A stretch of 36,422 nucleotides of DNA from Bacteroidales bacterium UBA1176 (lineage in GTDB: Bacteria > Bacteroidota > Bacteroidia > Bacteroidales > WCHB1-69). The number at the start of each line of letters is the position of its first letter. Positions within the stretch are counted from its first letter, which is position 1. Of the stretch, positions 7,178 through 16,858 are shown piece by piece. The notes beneath the pieces were generated by a model, which was not told where the DNA came from, did no database searches, and saw only the letters and a program-made list of their open reading frames with translations. The translations under genes and the position numbers were made by a program. The DNA lies in assembly GCA_002311645.1 (NCBI GenBank), contig DBYW01000047.1:1-36422 (forward strand). The letters run 5' to 3'.

Positions 7178-8857
7178 TTATTGAGGTTTAACGTTATATT
7201 CACCTATCAAACGGTACGTGCGCATGCCGCCGATCAGGTTGTAGACTTGGTCGAAGCCCGACTGCATCAAGATGCGCGAAGCCACGTAGCCCCGGAGTCC
7301 GACCTCGCAAAAAACGACGGTCTTCTTGTCGCAGGGGATGTCTTCGAGAAACTCCCGCAACTCATCCACGGGATAATTCTCCGCACCTTGAATAGTACCG
7401 CTCTTGAACTCCTTAATCTCGCGCACGTCAAGCAGCTGGATCTCTTCGCCGCTCTTGATGAGTTGATCCAACTCTGCGGCCTGGATGGGATTCATTAGGT
7501 GTGTCATGATATTCTCGGCCACCATGCCGGCAAACATCACGGGGCTTTTGGCTGAGGCGTATGGCGGTGCGTAGGCATGTTCGCTGTAGACGAGGTCGTA
7601 AATGGTGCCCCCATGCTTGATCAACAGGGAGACAGCATCGATTTGTTTGTCCACGTTCATCTTGCCCACGGCTTGCGCACCGAGCATCTTGCCGTCCTCC
7701 GGCGAGAAATTGAGTTTCAAGGACAGGGGCGTGCCTCCTGGATAGTAGGTAGCATGTGCCGCAGGGTGCACAATGACGGTCTGGAACGGGATGCCCGCCT
7801 TTTGCAAGGCTATTTCTGAAAGGCCCGTGCTGGCCGCCGCGAGGTCGAAAACCTTCGCGATGGCGGTGGTGACGGAACCTCTATAGGGCGTGCTTTCCGG
7901 ATAGACCATGTTCATGGCCACAATGCGTGCCTGCAGGTTGGCGGGACCAGCCAAGAAATTGCAATAGGGCTTGCCTGTGACAGGGTGCGGGAACTCAATG
8001 GCGTCGCCGACTGCGTAGATGCTCTCATCGGAGGTCTGCAAATACTCGTTTACAGTGATGCCGCCACTTTCGCCGATGGCTAAGCCGGCTTCGCGCGCCA
8101 ACTTGCTGTTGGGGCGCACCCCGATGCTAAGGATGACTATAGCTGCGGGCAACTGCGTGCCATCCTCCAAATGTACAAACATCTGCCCCTCTTTTTCCTC
8201 AAAAGCGACTAACCCGTTACCTGTTACGACCTGCACTCCCTTGTCTTTCAAGTGCTGCTGTACAATGGCAGCCATCGGTGTATCCAACGGCATGAGCACA
8301 TGGGGCGCCTTCTCCACTATTGTCACTTTGTAGCCGATCTTCTGTAGATTTTCGGCCATCTCCAATCCTATGAAGCCACCGCCAATGACGACCGCCGTGG
8401 CATCGGGCTTAAGGTTTTCAACGGCATTCGCCTTGATACGATCGCAGTCGGCCACATTGCGCAGCGTGAAGATGCGGGGAAGGTCATGGCCAGGCACAGG
8501 CGGCACGATAGGTTCGGCACCAGGTGAGAGCAGGAGGATATCATACTTCTCCTCATATTCCTTGCCACTGTGCAAATTCTTAACTGTGACACATTTGCGG
8601 TCACGATAAATGGCCGTGACTTCGCTAAGGGTACGCACGTCCACATCGTAACGGTTGCCAAAGGAGACGGGCGTCTGCACAAAGAGACGTTTTCTCTCTT
8701 CGATGGTGTCGCCTATGTAATATGGCAAACCACAGTTGGCGTATGAGATATATTCGCCCTTTTCAAGCAGGACGATTTCGGCGTCTTCGTTGACTCTCTT
8801 AAGGCGGGCGGCCGCAGACGCACCTCCGGCCACACCGCCGATGATTACATATTTCAT
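7178..8857 (-). CDS. CoA-disulfide reductase fused to rhodanese domain
   Basis: A 559-residue flavoprotein of the pyridine nucleotide-disulfide reductase family with a C-terminal rhodanese domain (CoADR-RHD type). Such enzymes reduce CoA disulfide or CoA persulfide and link to sulfur handling. Seen are the FAD-binding loop VIIGGVAGGASAAARLKR (4-21), active-site Cys42 in SYANCGLPY, the second dinucleotide fold VVIGGGFIGLEMAE, the FAD motif SIYAVGDAIE, and the rhodanese loop FCEVGLRGY with Cys517. Both redox cysteines are intact, so persulfide reductase activity is plausible. It lies 19 nt after the giant secreted protein gene and 8 nt before queD. Confidence 0.93.
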   Translation of the reverse strand: MKYVIIGGVAGGASAAARLKRVNEDAEIVLLEKGEYISYANCGLPYYIGDTIEERKRLFVQTPVSFGNRYDVDVRTLSEVTAIYRDRKCVTVKNLHSGKEYEEKYDILLLSPGAEPIVPPVPGHDLPRIFTLRNVADCDRIKANAVENLKPDATAVVIGGGFIGLEMAENLQKIGYKVTIVEKAPHVLMPLDTPMAAIVQQHLKDKGVQVVTGNGLVAFEEKEGQMFVHLEDGTQLPAAIVILSIGVRPNSKLAREAGLAIGESGGITVNEYLQTSDESIYAVGDAIEFPHPVTGKPYCNFLAGPANLQARIVAMNMVYPESTPYRGSVTTAIAKVFDLAAASTGLSEIALQKAGIPFQTVIVHPAAHATYYPGGTPLSLKLNFSPEDGKMLGAQAVGKMNVDKQIDAVSLLIKHGGTIYDLVYSEHAYAPPYASAKSPVMFAGMVAENIMTHLMNPIQAAELDQLIKSGEEIQLLDVREIKEFKSGTIQGAENYPVDELREFLEDIPCDKKTVVFCEVGLRGYVASRILMQSGFDQVYNLIGGMRTYRLIGEYNVKPQ

Positions 8858-8876
8858 GTAAAAGGTTCTATGGTTT

Positions 8877-11800
8877 TTACTTCTTCACAAAACGCTTGGT
8901 CACTATGCCCTCACTCGTCGTGATCCGTGCAAAATACAAGCCCGATGCACAATTCGACATGTCAATCATGGCAACATTGTCTTTCACAACGATGTTTTTC
9001 ACCATTTTACCGTATGCATCGAACACATCCATACTTTGTATTTCATACTTTGTACTCTGGATTCTAACATTTCCTTCTGTCGGGTTGGGATATACCAATA
9101 CCGTTTGACTAATGAAGTCATCAATTCCCGTCGTGTCTTCCAAGGTGTAGAATGAAATCACGTTGAAAGAACTGTAATTGTCATCACTGCAGCGAGCCAT
9201 GATTCTGACCATATAGTGAGCGAGAGGCTCCAAGCCTGTGATGACATAAGGGTTCGTGTTCACCATCACGGTGTCCCATGTACTGCCATATTTGCGATAG
9301 ATGATGAGCCATTGGTTGGCGGCATCATCGGGTTGGGTCCAAGAAAACGTTGCCGTATAGGGCGTTATGTTGGAAATAGTGAGGCCGGTAGGTCTGGGAC
9401 ACGGGGTTACCAAGGTTGCGATGGTGTTGTTGTATTCCGTCCAAGCACTTTCGTCCACGGCGTTGCAGTTGGCCTTGACACGCAAGTTGTACGTGGTGGA
9501 GCCAGAAAGTCCGGTCACCGTGTAGGGATGGGTGGTGACGGGAATGTCCGTCCAGGTAGACGCAGTGTTGACACGATAACTCACTGTCCAGTTCGTCTCA
9601 TCGCCAACGGGGGTCCAATTCACAGTGAAACTGTTGTAAGTGATGTTGGACACAACAATTCCGACAGGTTGCGCACACGTCACAGGTGTTGTGAAGGTGT
9701 TGGGGAAGGAAGGCTGACTGGTTGTGTTGTTGTCGGGGCTGCACACGGATTCAACATAAATGTCATAAGTGGTACCCTCGGCGAGATTAGTGAGCGTACA
9801 GGGCTTGGGAGCGTCGGTAATGGTCGTCCACGAAGAGGCGCTGGTCTCCTTATAGTAGAGGTTCCAACTGGTGGCCTCGCCCGTCTCGTGCCAGATAACT
9901 GTGGCTGAATTGGGCGTGATGTTGTAGGCATAAATGTTCACAGGTTGGGAGCATGTGTTTTGTTGCTGTGCATGCAACGAAACAGCGACATTGTCGATGG
10001 CGATGGGCGGTTGGTTATCGACAGTGCCGTCATTGTGCCAGAGGAAATAGAGACGTTGTATGCCGCTCGTGGTTCTGCCGGGCAAGGAATACGTATAAGT
10101 CTGGAACGTAGTGCTCAGATTCAGTCTCGAAGCCACCTCTTCCACACCGGGAGGCGTAACCAACGAGGTGCCGGCAGTTGGTGTTGAAGGATTGCCTATA
10201 TAGGCAACCAAATAGTCGTAACTGCCTTCTCCCGCGCATCTCCAGTCGAAACTAAGGTCATAGCCGGACGGGTTGGCGGGGAGATAAATGTCGCGATAAG
10301 CCCAAACATAGCAGCTGGTGGAAGTGTAGTGGTTGCTCACGCCGTTGTCGTCGGAGATGTACAACCCGCGGCTGCCGCCGTTGCTCGCCGCCGTGTCAAT
10401 ATACCATTTGTTGGTGCTGGTGCCGTTGGCGAAGAGCCAATGTTCGGCTGGATCCTCGAATGTGCAAACGAAGGGCGCAATCAGCGGGGTTTGGGTGGTC
10501 TGGAAGTGTACGCTCTGCCATTCGCTGTAACTGCTACCGCAGTTGGCACGCACGTATGCCGTGTAGTCGGTCATTGGTGTCAACATATCCACAAAATAGG
10601 AGTTCTCTGTCGAATAAAAGACAACACAGGTGTCGAAGTCCACACTGTCGGTCGGAGTAGGAATGACAATGAGTTCCCAATCAACCTCGTCACGACCCGG
10701 TGTCCATACTATTCGGGCGCTGGCGGAGTCCACTTCCGTAGCAGACAACTGCGTGACATGCATGCATTCAGGCAGATATTCAACATTGATGTCGTCTAAG
10801 TAGAAACTGACGGACGTGCCCATCGGAAGACGGAAAGCAACATAATGGCCGTTGCCATGATAGGAGCGGGTGACGACCTCCTGATTCTCCCATTGCGAGG
10901 CAACGACGGGACGGATGGTAGCCAAAGAGGTGAACGTGGAGGCATCCGTTGGATCCTCCATCACACCCACCTCCATGATGCCATTGAGGGAGGTTGTATA
11001 GGAATTAAACGAAACAACCAAGCTATCCATTGCAACATTGTCGCTGAAACGCGGCAAGAGACCAATGGCGTAATAACTGGTTCCCCCATTATATAGATAA
11101 AGGGATTTGGATCCAGACACGGAATAGGAGGAGCTTATGTAAGGATAAGCCGTAGTGGATGTGTGCAACCTTGTCCAACAGTCAGGGAACACGGAGGTTC
11201 CTGTAGAGGTGTAAGCGTCAAAATTCTCCGCAAACGGCAGGGTGTCCAAATAGTCGCAACCCGTATGGAAGCTGACTTGTGTGTAGTTGCTGGTGGAATC
11301 AGAGCAGATGCTGCGCATGCGGACTCTATAGTCGTTGGAAGCCAACAGATTGGTAAACTCGTATGTATTGTTCGCCTGAAGAACCACAGAAGTCCACACG
11401 CTGTCGCTTTCCAAACGATATTCCAAATCCCAATTGGTCTCCTGATAGCCTGGGGCCCAGTTAATCCTTGCGGTGTGGGGAGTGACATCGCCCACAACGA
11501 CCATCGGGGGCACACACTCGACCAAGCTGTCGCAGGTTCCACCGAAGATGATGTTGTCGCGATTGCTGGTGGTACTGCCCGTCGAAGTCATGTTCATGGG
11601 ATTGTATGCAGCAGCGTCTTGATAGACATAACGGGAAGTGGTAGTGGAGGCATGGGCGCGGAATGTGGTGCCGCTGACATAGCTTCCCGTGTTGTCGAGC
11701 ACAAGCAACGCCAAGTTGCGCACACCATCGTAATGGAACATGGTGTCAAGTGAAATCGTGTTCCAGCCTACTTGCCAGGTAATATTGCCTGTATAGACCA

Positions 11801-14498
11801 ACTTGGCGGAGTCGGCAGGCAGCCAACCTGTGCTGGCACCGGTTTCTGTAGTGTGCATCAGGTAGAACTGATAGCTGCGGGTCGGGTTGGAAGCCAATGC
11901 GCTACAATCGAAGGCAATGGTGTGGAACGTGTTTTCTCCACCCAATTCGCTGGCCAAAAAGACTTGTTGTGTATAACTATAATTATAGAAACAATAGGAA
12001 GGAAAGTATGACGTGGTGGAGGTACCTGTGCCGATGCTGATGTCGCCACCGGAAATGCAATGGGTGTTGAACGTTGTGAACAGGGTATCGCTGTTCCCGT
12101 TGTCACAAAGAACGTAAAGACGCACTTCGTATGCGGTCAGCGGATTAAGTCCCGTGAGGAAAATCTGGGTGTTTGTCGTGGTGATGGATTGCCAGTTGTC
12201 CAAACCTTGTTCAGAATATTCGATGGTATAGACATCACTGGCATCGGGCAGTTCACTGGTCTGCCAGGTTAGATGCGCCACAGACCCAGTGGTCGAGGTC
12301 ACGCGAAAATGCGTCGGAAGACCGCAACCCAAGATATAGTTGACCTCCACATTGTCCACTTGGACATAATTGGTGAAATAATCCGGTGAGCGCAAGGCTA
12401 TATAGCGTCCTGTGCCCGTGTAGTTGGTGAAATAGGTGATGAAATCATACCAGGTGTTGGTCGCATCCAACATGGAGCCGTCAATGCTCTTCACTAAAGT
12501 GAAAGTGGAAGCATCACGGGGGTCGCTCATCACACCTATTTCAATGTTTCCATAAGAATTGGATGTTTTGAGGAGTTTAAAACGCAGTTGCAGCGTGTTA
12601 AGGTCGATAGCATCATCCACTGCAGGCAACACCGCCAAAGCAGGCGCGTTGGCGTAAGAGTACATGTAGAGGTAGTTGTTGCTTGGAGTTGTCGACTGAC
12701 TTACATAGACAGAGCTGTTCAGTGTGGTCTCCTTGATCCAGCAATCAGGGATGGCGTTAGTGCCGGCTGTGATGTTCTCAAAATCAACCGTATAGGGCAT
12801 CTGACTGAAAGGCAAGCAGTTGGTTTTAAATGTGCGGGTCACCCAGGAACTTTGGTCACTGCCACAATTGGCGCGCAGGTAGAAGGTGTAGTTCGTGTTG
12901 TTTGTCAAACCCTGCATGTCAAAGAATGTATCGGTGACTGTTTGCATGGGTTCATCCGCCAAGGTGCTGCCCTCAGGCACAATCACCACATCGAAAACAG
13001 AGGCGCTGCCACGCGGAACCCAACTGGCCGAGGCACTGTTGTCGGTTATTCCCGTGATTTGGACCTGTGAAGGGGTCGGACAGACAATGGGTTCGCCGAT
13101 CATGAAGCGGATATTGCTGCGGATAGTGCCTCTTGTGCCACTGTAGGACCCGCTTTCCGGCGTGATAGGCGTAGAAGAGTTTTGGTAATAGAGGGATTGG
13201 TTGGTGGCGGCATGGGCATAGAAAGTGTTGAAAGATCCACTGGCAACACCCGTGTTGTCGAGCACTGCAACAGCCAGATTGTCGGTGCCGTTCCATTCAA
13301 AAGGCTGATTCAGCGGAATGTTCAGCCAATAGTTGGGACCTTCGTTGTGAAGGAATATATCTCCATCAAAAACGAGGGTCATATCGTTGACGGGCAGCCA
13401 GTCGGTGGTGCTGGCAAAATTGTTTTTGGTAGTATGGCCGAGATATATTTTCAAGTGACGATATTGGGCACTGGGCTGGAAATATTGAAACGAAACGCAG
13501 TTGATCAGGCCGTTAATATGGCTGATTTCATTGGCCGTATAGATTTGCTGGCTATAGGAGTAGGGGTAATAGGTAGTGGTCGGCAGACGGTAATTCTCCG
13601 TGTTGCCGTTGCTGACAAAGACGCTGTCCATGCAGCCGAAGCAGGGGTTGTCGCCCATCGTGACGGTAGCCACGGCGGGGTCAGACTCGCAGCCATTGCG
13701 GTATTGGGCTGTGACACCATACTGATACGTGCCATTGGTCACGTTGTCGACATAGCTAAACATGGTCAAAGGCGAAGCAGTCAGCAAGTTATTGTCTCGA
13801 TAGACCTTGTATCCATCGACGATGTGGTCGTTATCGGTCACGATGCCGATAATCATCCAGTTGTAGTCGGTCAAAGACCCCTGGGTCAAGGTTGACCAGC
13901 TGCCGCCGAGGTTGATAAGTTCGCCCTTGCCGGCAACGGCGGTGTTGGCGCTGGCACCGAGCGGATAGCACTCCTCCGTGCTGTTGCTCACACACTGGAC
14001 ACCTATCCACAGCTCCTGGTTGGGGTTGATGGACACCGCGCTGTCGAGCATGATGGTGTTAAGGCTGTTGATGACCAACTCTTCTGTGACAGGCTTGCTA
14101 TAGACAAGGGTACCGGCATTATAGGAAGAGTTGTGGACACCACCTCGCCATATCTTGACGGTGTACTGGCATTTGTCCATATCCTCGCCGGGCACGAATC
14201 TCACGGCTGTGATGGAGTGGTGCGTGAGAGCGGCAATGTCGCTAACCTCAAACCGCACCGCACCCGTCAGGTTCACAGGACCCGAAGAGAGTCCAATACG
14301 GGTGCCCATCGTGGTGGTCGACCATTTTAAATCTTGTTGGGTGGGATCCGGAGCCGCCTCCCATTGCAGGTTTACATTGCTCCAAGCCGGATAGTGCATC
14401 ACGGCGTGCATGTTGGTTGGTGATGGACAATTGGTCTGCCCTTGCAAAGACAACAGGCCAAAAAACAAGGCCAAGAAAAGAAGTAAGTGTTTTTTCAT
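8877..14498 (-). CDS. Giant secreted FN3 repeat protein with T9SS sorting domain
   Basis: 1873 residues, exported by Sec (signal peptide 1-20, MKKHLLLFLALFFGLLSLQG) and then by the type IX system. The C-terminal sorting domain at about 1793-1873 has VLVYPNPTEGNVRI, DAYGKMV and a final KRFVKK. Fibronectin type III-like domains lie at about 471-560, 724-812, 993-1080, 1243-1335, and three in tandem at 1514-1605, 1606-1697 and 1698-1786. Jelly-roll modules of the choice-of-anchor J/MAM-like type lie at about 561-722, 1081-1242 and 1340-1510. Two related modules of about 175 residues at 290-470 and 818-992 share YSYxQQ and LAxxVLDNTG segments. No catalytic domain was recognised, so an adhesin or surface-layer role is inferred. 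It has its own promoter box. Confidence 0.92.
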   Translation of the reverse strand: MKKHLLLFLALFFGLLSLQGQTNCPSPTNMHAVMHYPAWSNVNLQWEAAPDPTQQDLKWSTTTMGTRIGLSSGPVNLTGAVRFEVSDIAALTHHSITAVRFVPGEDMDKCQYTVKIWRGGVHNSSYNAGTLVYSKPVTEELVINSLNTIMLDSAVSINPNQELWIGVQCVSNSTEECYPLGASANTAVAGKGELINLGGSWSTLTQGSLTDYNWMIIGIVTDNDHIVDGYKVYRDNNLLTASPLTMFSYVDNVTNGTYQYGVTAQYRNGCESDPAVATVTMGDNPCFGCMDSVFVSNGNTENYRLPTTTYYPYSYSQQIYTANEISHINGLINCVSFQYFQPSAQYRHLKIYLGHTTKNNFASTTDWLPVNDMTLVFDGDIFLHNEGPNYWLNIPLNQPFEWNGTDNLAVAVLDNTGVASGSFNTFYAHAATNQSLYYQNSSTPITPESGSYSGTRGTIRSNIRFMIGEPIVCPTPSQVQITGITDNSASASWVPRGSASVFDVVIVPEGSTLADEPMQTVTDTFFDMQGLTNNTNYTFYLRANCGSDQSSWVTRTFKTNCLPFSQMPYTVDFENITAGTNAIPDCWIKETTLNSSVYVSQSTTPSNNYLYMYSYANAPALAVLPAVDDAIDLNTLQLRFKLLKTSNSYGNIEIGVMSDPRDASTFTLVKSIDGSMLDATNTWYDFITYFTNYTGTGRYIALRSPDYFTNYVQVDNVEVNYILGCGLPTHFRVTSTTGSVAHLTWQTSELPDASDVYTIEYSEQGLDNWQSITTTNTQIFLTGLNPLTAYEVRLYVLCDNGNSDTLFTTFNTHCISGGDISIGTGTSTTSYFPSYCFYNYSYTQQVFLASELGGENTFHTIAFDCSALASNPTRSYQFYLMHTTETGASTGWLPADSAKLVYTGNITWQVGWNTISLDTMFHYDGVRNLALLVLDNTGSYVSGTTFRAHASTTTSRYVYQDAAAYNPMNMTSTGSTTSNRDNIIFGGTCDSLVECVPPMVVVGDVTPHTARINWAPGYQETNWDLEYRLESDSVWTSVVLQANNTYEFTNLLASNDYRVRMRSICSDSTSNYTQVSFHTGCDYLDTLPFAENFDAYTSTGTSVFPDCWTRLHTSTTAYPYISSSYSVSGSKSLYLYNGGTSYYAIGLLPRFSDNVAMDSLVVSFNSYTTSLNGIMEVGVMEDPTDASTFTSLATIRPVVASQWENQEVVTRSYHGNGHYVAFRLPMGTSVSFYLDDINVEYLPECMHVTQLSATEVDSASARIVWTPGRDEVDWELIVIPTPTDSVDFDTCVVFYSTENSYFVDMLTPMTDYTAYVRANCGSSYSEWQSVHFQTTQTPLIAPFVCTFEDPAEHWLFANGTSTNKWYIDTAASNGGSRGLYISDDNGVSNHYTSTSCYVWAYRDIYLPANPSGYDLSFDWRCAGEGSYDYLVAYIGNPSTPTAGTSLVTPPGVEEVASRLNLSTTFQTYTYSLPGRTTSGIQRLYFLWHNDGTVDNQPPIAIDNVAVSLHAQQQNTCSQPVNIYAYNITPNSATVIWHETGEATSWNLYYKETSASSWTTITDAPKPCTLTNLAEGTTYDIYVESVCSPDNNTTSQPSFPNTFTTPVTCAQPVGIVVSNITYNSFTVNWTPVGDETNWTVSYRVNTASTWTDIPVTTHPYTVTGLSGSTTYNLRVKANCNAVDESAWTEYNNTIATLVTPCPRPTGLTISNITPYTATFSWTQPDDAANQWLIIYRKYGSTWDTVMVNTNPYVITGLEPLAHYMVRIMARCSDDNYSSFNVISFYTLEDTTGIDDFISQTVLVYPNPTEGNVRIQSTKYEIQSMDVFDAYGKMVKNIVVKDNVAMIDMSNCASGLYFARITTSEGIVTKRFVKK

Positions 14499-14542
14499 AA
14501 TTATGGTTTTTTAGATTATTTTTTCTTCTTTAAAAAAGCCCA

Positions 14543-14550
14543 CAAAAGTA
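14543..14550 (-). promoter_or_regulatory. Bacteroidota -7 box (TACTTTTG) for the giant secreted protein gene
   Basis: The minus strand reads TACTTTTG 44 nt before the ATG at 14498. A TTTG at 14567-14570 might serve as the -33 element, although the 16-nt gap is shorter than usual. It lies downstream of the terminator at 14643-14676, so the giant gene forms a new transcription unit. Confidence 0.6.
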
Positions 14551-14642
14551 TGAATTTTTTTGAAAACAAACATTTTTTTTCTCGCCTTTAATGTTGTTAA
14601 CTTTCAACAGCCATCATTCCTATAGATTAATTCTATTTCATC

Positions 14643-14676
14643 ACAAAAAAAAAGCCCGCTGTCTTGCGGGCTTTTT
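14643..14676 (-). terminator. Strong rho-independent terminator, possibly bidirectional
   Basis: The stem GCCCGC/GCGGGC (14654-14659 with 14666-14671) encloses the 6-nt loop TGTCTT. The A-run at 14645-14653 becomes a nine-T tract on the minus strand, and five T follow on the plus strand. It terminates the minus-strand lipoprotein unit that ends at 14701. Confidence 0.9.
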
Positions 14677-14700
14677 CAGAAAGATTTTACCTGTTGCAAA

Positions 14701-15267
14701 TTATATCACTGCATCACGGTGGAATACTGCCGGGAAATTGACAGCGTTATCATTTTCATCGGCAATAGGGAGTATGATGGTGATTTCGTCGGTTGTGTCG
14801 TTATAGGTGAAAGAAATTTGATAATTGATGGGGTCGCCATTTTCATCAATGCCCACAGCCGTCAGGGTGCCAGTGTGTGTGGAACCGTCATAGTAATAGG
14901 CAAAATTCATCTGCTGAATTTCCTCCAGCGTGTATTCCCCAGCCACATCAGCCATGTGGTACACACTGATATTGTCGGAAAAAGTAATGTGCGCAAAATC
15001 GGTGCCGAAGTTGAGATGATACACCATTGCAGAATCAGCTCCGAGTTCACATCCATAGTCGCCGATATGGGTGCCCGTCATGGCATAGACCAGATCGTCA
15101 AGCGAGATGGTGGCGGTCCAGTTGGTGCCGGAGAGGTCTGAGGTTGTAGTCACTCTTGGAGTATTTTGGGATGAACCGTTGTTTCCCGGGGTAACCTCTT
15201 CTCTTTGACAGGAGTTCAGGCAAAGTGCGATGGCGAATAATGCCATAATAAAAATGTTTTTCTTCAT
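14701..15267 (-). CDS. Lipoprotein of unknown function (calycin-like strand pattern)
   Basis: 188 residues. Signal peptide with lipobox LNSC; lipidation at C20, so the mature protein is probably envelope-anchored. After a Gly/Asn/Ser-rich linker come LSGTNWTATISLDDLV and alternating hydrophobic strands ending YQISFTYNDTTDEITIILPI, which resembles the layout of small lipocalin/calycin-like lipoproteins, but I recognise no family. It ends at a strong terminator and lies 102 nt after the previous lipoprotein gene in the ECF sigma cluster, so it may be transcribed with that cluster or from a weak AT-rich promoter of its own. Confidence 0.75.
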   Translation of the reverse strand: MKKNIFIMALFAIALCLNSCQREEVTPGNNGSSQNTPRVTTTSDLSGTNWTATISLDDLVYAMTGTHIGDYGCELGADSAMVYHLNFGTDFAHITFSDNISVYHMADVAGEYTLEEIQQMNFAYYYDGSTHTGTLTAVGIDENGDPINYQISFTYNDTTDEITIILPIADENDNAVNFPAVFHRDAVI

Positions 15268-15369
15268 TGTTTTTGGTTTTTTGTGTAATAAAAATTATTT
15301 GAATTGAAAAATTGTTTCTGTCATAAGAACGGAACAAAAAGGATAAAAACTACAGCCACGAAAAAAAAA

Positions 15370-16173
15370 CTATTGTTTTCCAAATTGCAGCTGGTAGTAG
15401 AGATTACCGGCCTCGGGACTGAGGGCGGTTTGGGAGATGACCATTGTGCCTGAGGTGATCCAGTTGACGTTCCATAAACCATTGTTTGGCAGAAGTTCAC
15501 TGGAAAGTTCGCCTTCTGATGTCAGATTCCAGAGGGCAGATTCTGTGACGGATGTACCGCCACCAGCGCTGGTGAAGGTCAGTTCCAGTGTGTCGTTGGG
15601 AAAGAACGTGTAGATCATGGTTCCCCCGTCCCCTCCAGACACGAAGTGGCTGGTATCTTGGAAATTCCCGTCGGAATCCAAGGGAACCACGACCATTTCC
15701 TCCAACTTCCAAGTGCCCAAAATGAGGTTGGAAGTTTGATTGGCGGGATTAGAGGTGTATGCCACACCGTTCCATCTTCCGGTACCGGAATCGTAAGAGA
15801 CGCTCACAGTACGTCCTTGTTTTTCCATTTCCTTCATCCAAGCCATCATCTCGTCGCGGTTGGTAGTGCTAAAGCTGATTGCACGCTTGGTGGCATCGCC
15901 ACGCTTGTCGGAGAAAGTTCGATTATGACTTATGTTGTAGAAAGTCACCACCTTTCCCTCTCTGGCGTAGTTACAGAAAAGATCCAGCAGCGTGTCCCAT
16001 TGCTTGTCGTTTTCCAACGTAAGCCACATTTCAACACCATCTACGGAATAGAGGATGACACGCTCTCGCAAGGTGGAGTTCCCGTTGTCGGGTGTGACCG
16101 GTTCGGGTCCACAGGATGCAAACGACAATGCTAACACAAAGGTCAGCATCGCAAATCTAAATGTTGTTTTCAT
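15370..16173 (-). CDS. Lipoprotein with lipocalin-like C-terminus, ECF sigma cluster
   Basis: 267 residues starting MKTTFRFAML at 16173. A longer reading upstream is unlikely because it would overlap the preceding gene, which ends at 16185. Lipobox FASC puts the lipidated cysteine at C21. The N-terminal half (VILYSVDGVEMWLTLENDKQWDTLLDLF) is of unknown type and includes a basic Arg/Lys stretch around FSDKRGDATKRAISF. From about residue 155, NLILGTWKLEEMVVV and later strands look like the start of a lipocalin-like barrel. It is the last gene of a closely spaced set headed by an ECF sigma factor, so it is probably an envelope target or effector of that regulator. Confidence 0.8.
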   Translation of the reverse strand: MKTTFRFAMLTFVLALSFASCGPEPVTPDNGNSTLRERVILYSVDGVEMWLTLENDKQWDTLLDLFCNYAREGKVVTFYNISHNRTFSDKRGDATKRAISFSTTNRDEMMAWMKEMEKQGRTVSVSYDSGTGRWNGVAYTSNPANQTSNLILGTWKLEEMVVVPLDSDGNFQDTSHFVSGGDGGTMIYTFFPNDTLELTFTSAGGGTSVTESALWNLTSEGELSSELLPNNGLWNVNWITSGTMVISQTALSPEAGNLYYQLQFGKQ

Positions 16174-16184
16174 ATTATGTAAGA

Positions 16185-16589
16185 TTATTGTTTTTTCATT
16201 TTGTTCATCTGGTACTCTATGAGGGCATCGTATTGTTTTTCTGTGTCCAAACGATAGAAGCCGACCGTATGTCGTGCATGCGAAGCAACCACGCGCAGCA
16301 GGGGCCTGCCGTTCCATCGTGCGCGTCGGGAGGGCTGTTTCAGTTCTCCCAGCCAACTGGTGACGCCCTCGTCACCACGGATGTCGAGTTCTTGCTTGAG
16401 CCGTTGCCACGCCGCTTCATTATCTGCCACCACAAGCACCACATCCACACGCACCGAGTCGTTAAGTTTGAAGCCACTCACTTGCGCCACGGTCAGTTCC
16501 TGCCGTGAGGCGTAGCGCTTGTAGAGTTCGCTCTGCGCCATCATCGCCACAGGCAGCATAAAGATAAGTATGATCAAAAGTCTTTTCAT
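16185..16589 (-). CDS. Small exported protein, ECF sigma cluster
   Basis: 134 residues with a cleavable-type signal sequence MKRLLIILIFMLPVAMMAQ and no lipobox, so probably periplasmic. The mature part starts SELYKRYASRQELTVAQVSGFKLNDSVRVDVVLVVAD and ends in a basic, Met-rich tail. Size, gene position and the opening LYKRYASRQ recall small DUF4252-like proteins encoded next to ECF sigma factors in Bacteroides, but the similarity is too weak to assign. Its ATG overlaps the stop of the preceding gene as TAATG, which implies translational coupling to the membrane protein. A role in sensing or tuning the sigma factor is inference. Confidence 0.75.
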   Translation of the reverse strand: MKRLLIILIFMLPVAMMAQSELYKRYASRQELTVAQVSGFKLNDSVRVDVVLVVADNEAAWQRLKQELDIRGDEGVTSWLGELKQPSRRARWNGRPLLRVVASHARHTVGFYRLDTEKQYDALIEYQMNKMKKQ

Positions 16590-16858
16590 TATTCCATCAG
16601 CATTTCAGCGGCCAAGGAGACCCATTGCGCATCGGCAGTGCCCGCTCGGTTGCAATACACTTTATCATATCCTTGAGGCTGACGCAGCCATGCGGTGAGT
16701 ATGGCCACCGTCACTATCGCAACGGCAAAAATCATCGTGGTCGTACGAATGGCTCGACTTCTGCTTTGTCGCCAGCCCGGGTAATCTTCCGCCAGCCGCT
16801 TGCCATAGCGTTCCGCTTCGGCCTGTAACCAAAGTTCGTTGAATTCGTTTTCTGTCAT
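16589..16858 (-). CDS. Single-pass membrane protein, candidate anti-sigma factor
   Basis: 89 residues: an acidic/amphipathic cytosolic N-terminus (MTENEFNELWLQAEAERYGKRLAEDYPGWRQ), one membrane span at about 40-57 (TTMIFAVAIVTVAILTAWL) and a short outer tail with one Cys. The gene overlaps the sigma factor stop by ATGA and overlaps the next gene by TAATG, so three genes are coupled. A small single-span protein encoded directly after an ECF sigma factor is the usual place for an anti-sigma factor, but no ASD/ZAS domain motif (such as HxxxCxxC) is visible, so this is inferred from context. Confidence 0.75.
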   Translation of the reverse strand: MTENEFNELWLQAEAERYGKRLAEDYPGWRQSRSRAIRTTTMIFAVAIVTVAILTAWLRQPQGYDKVYCNRAGTADAQWVSLAAEMLME

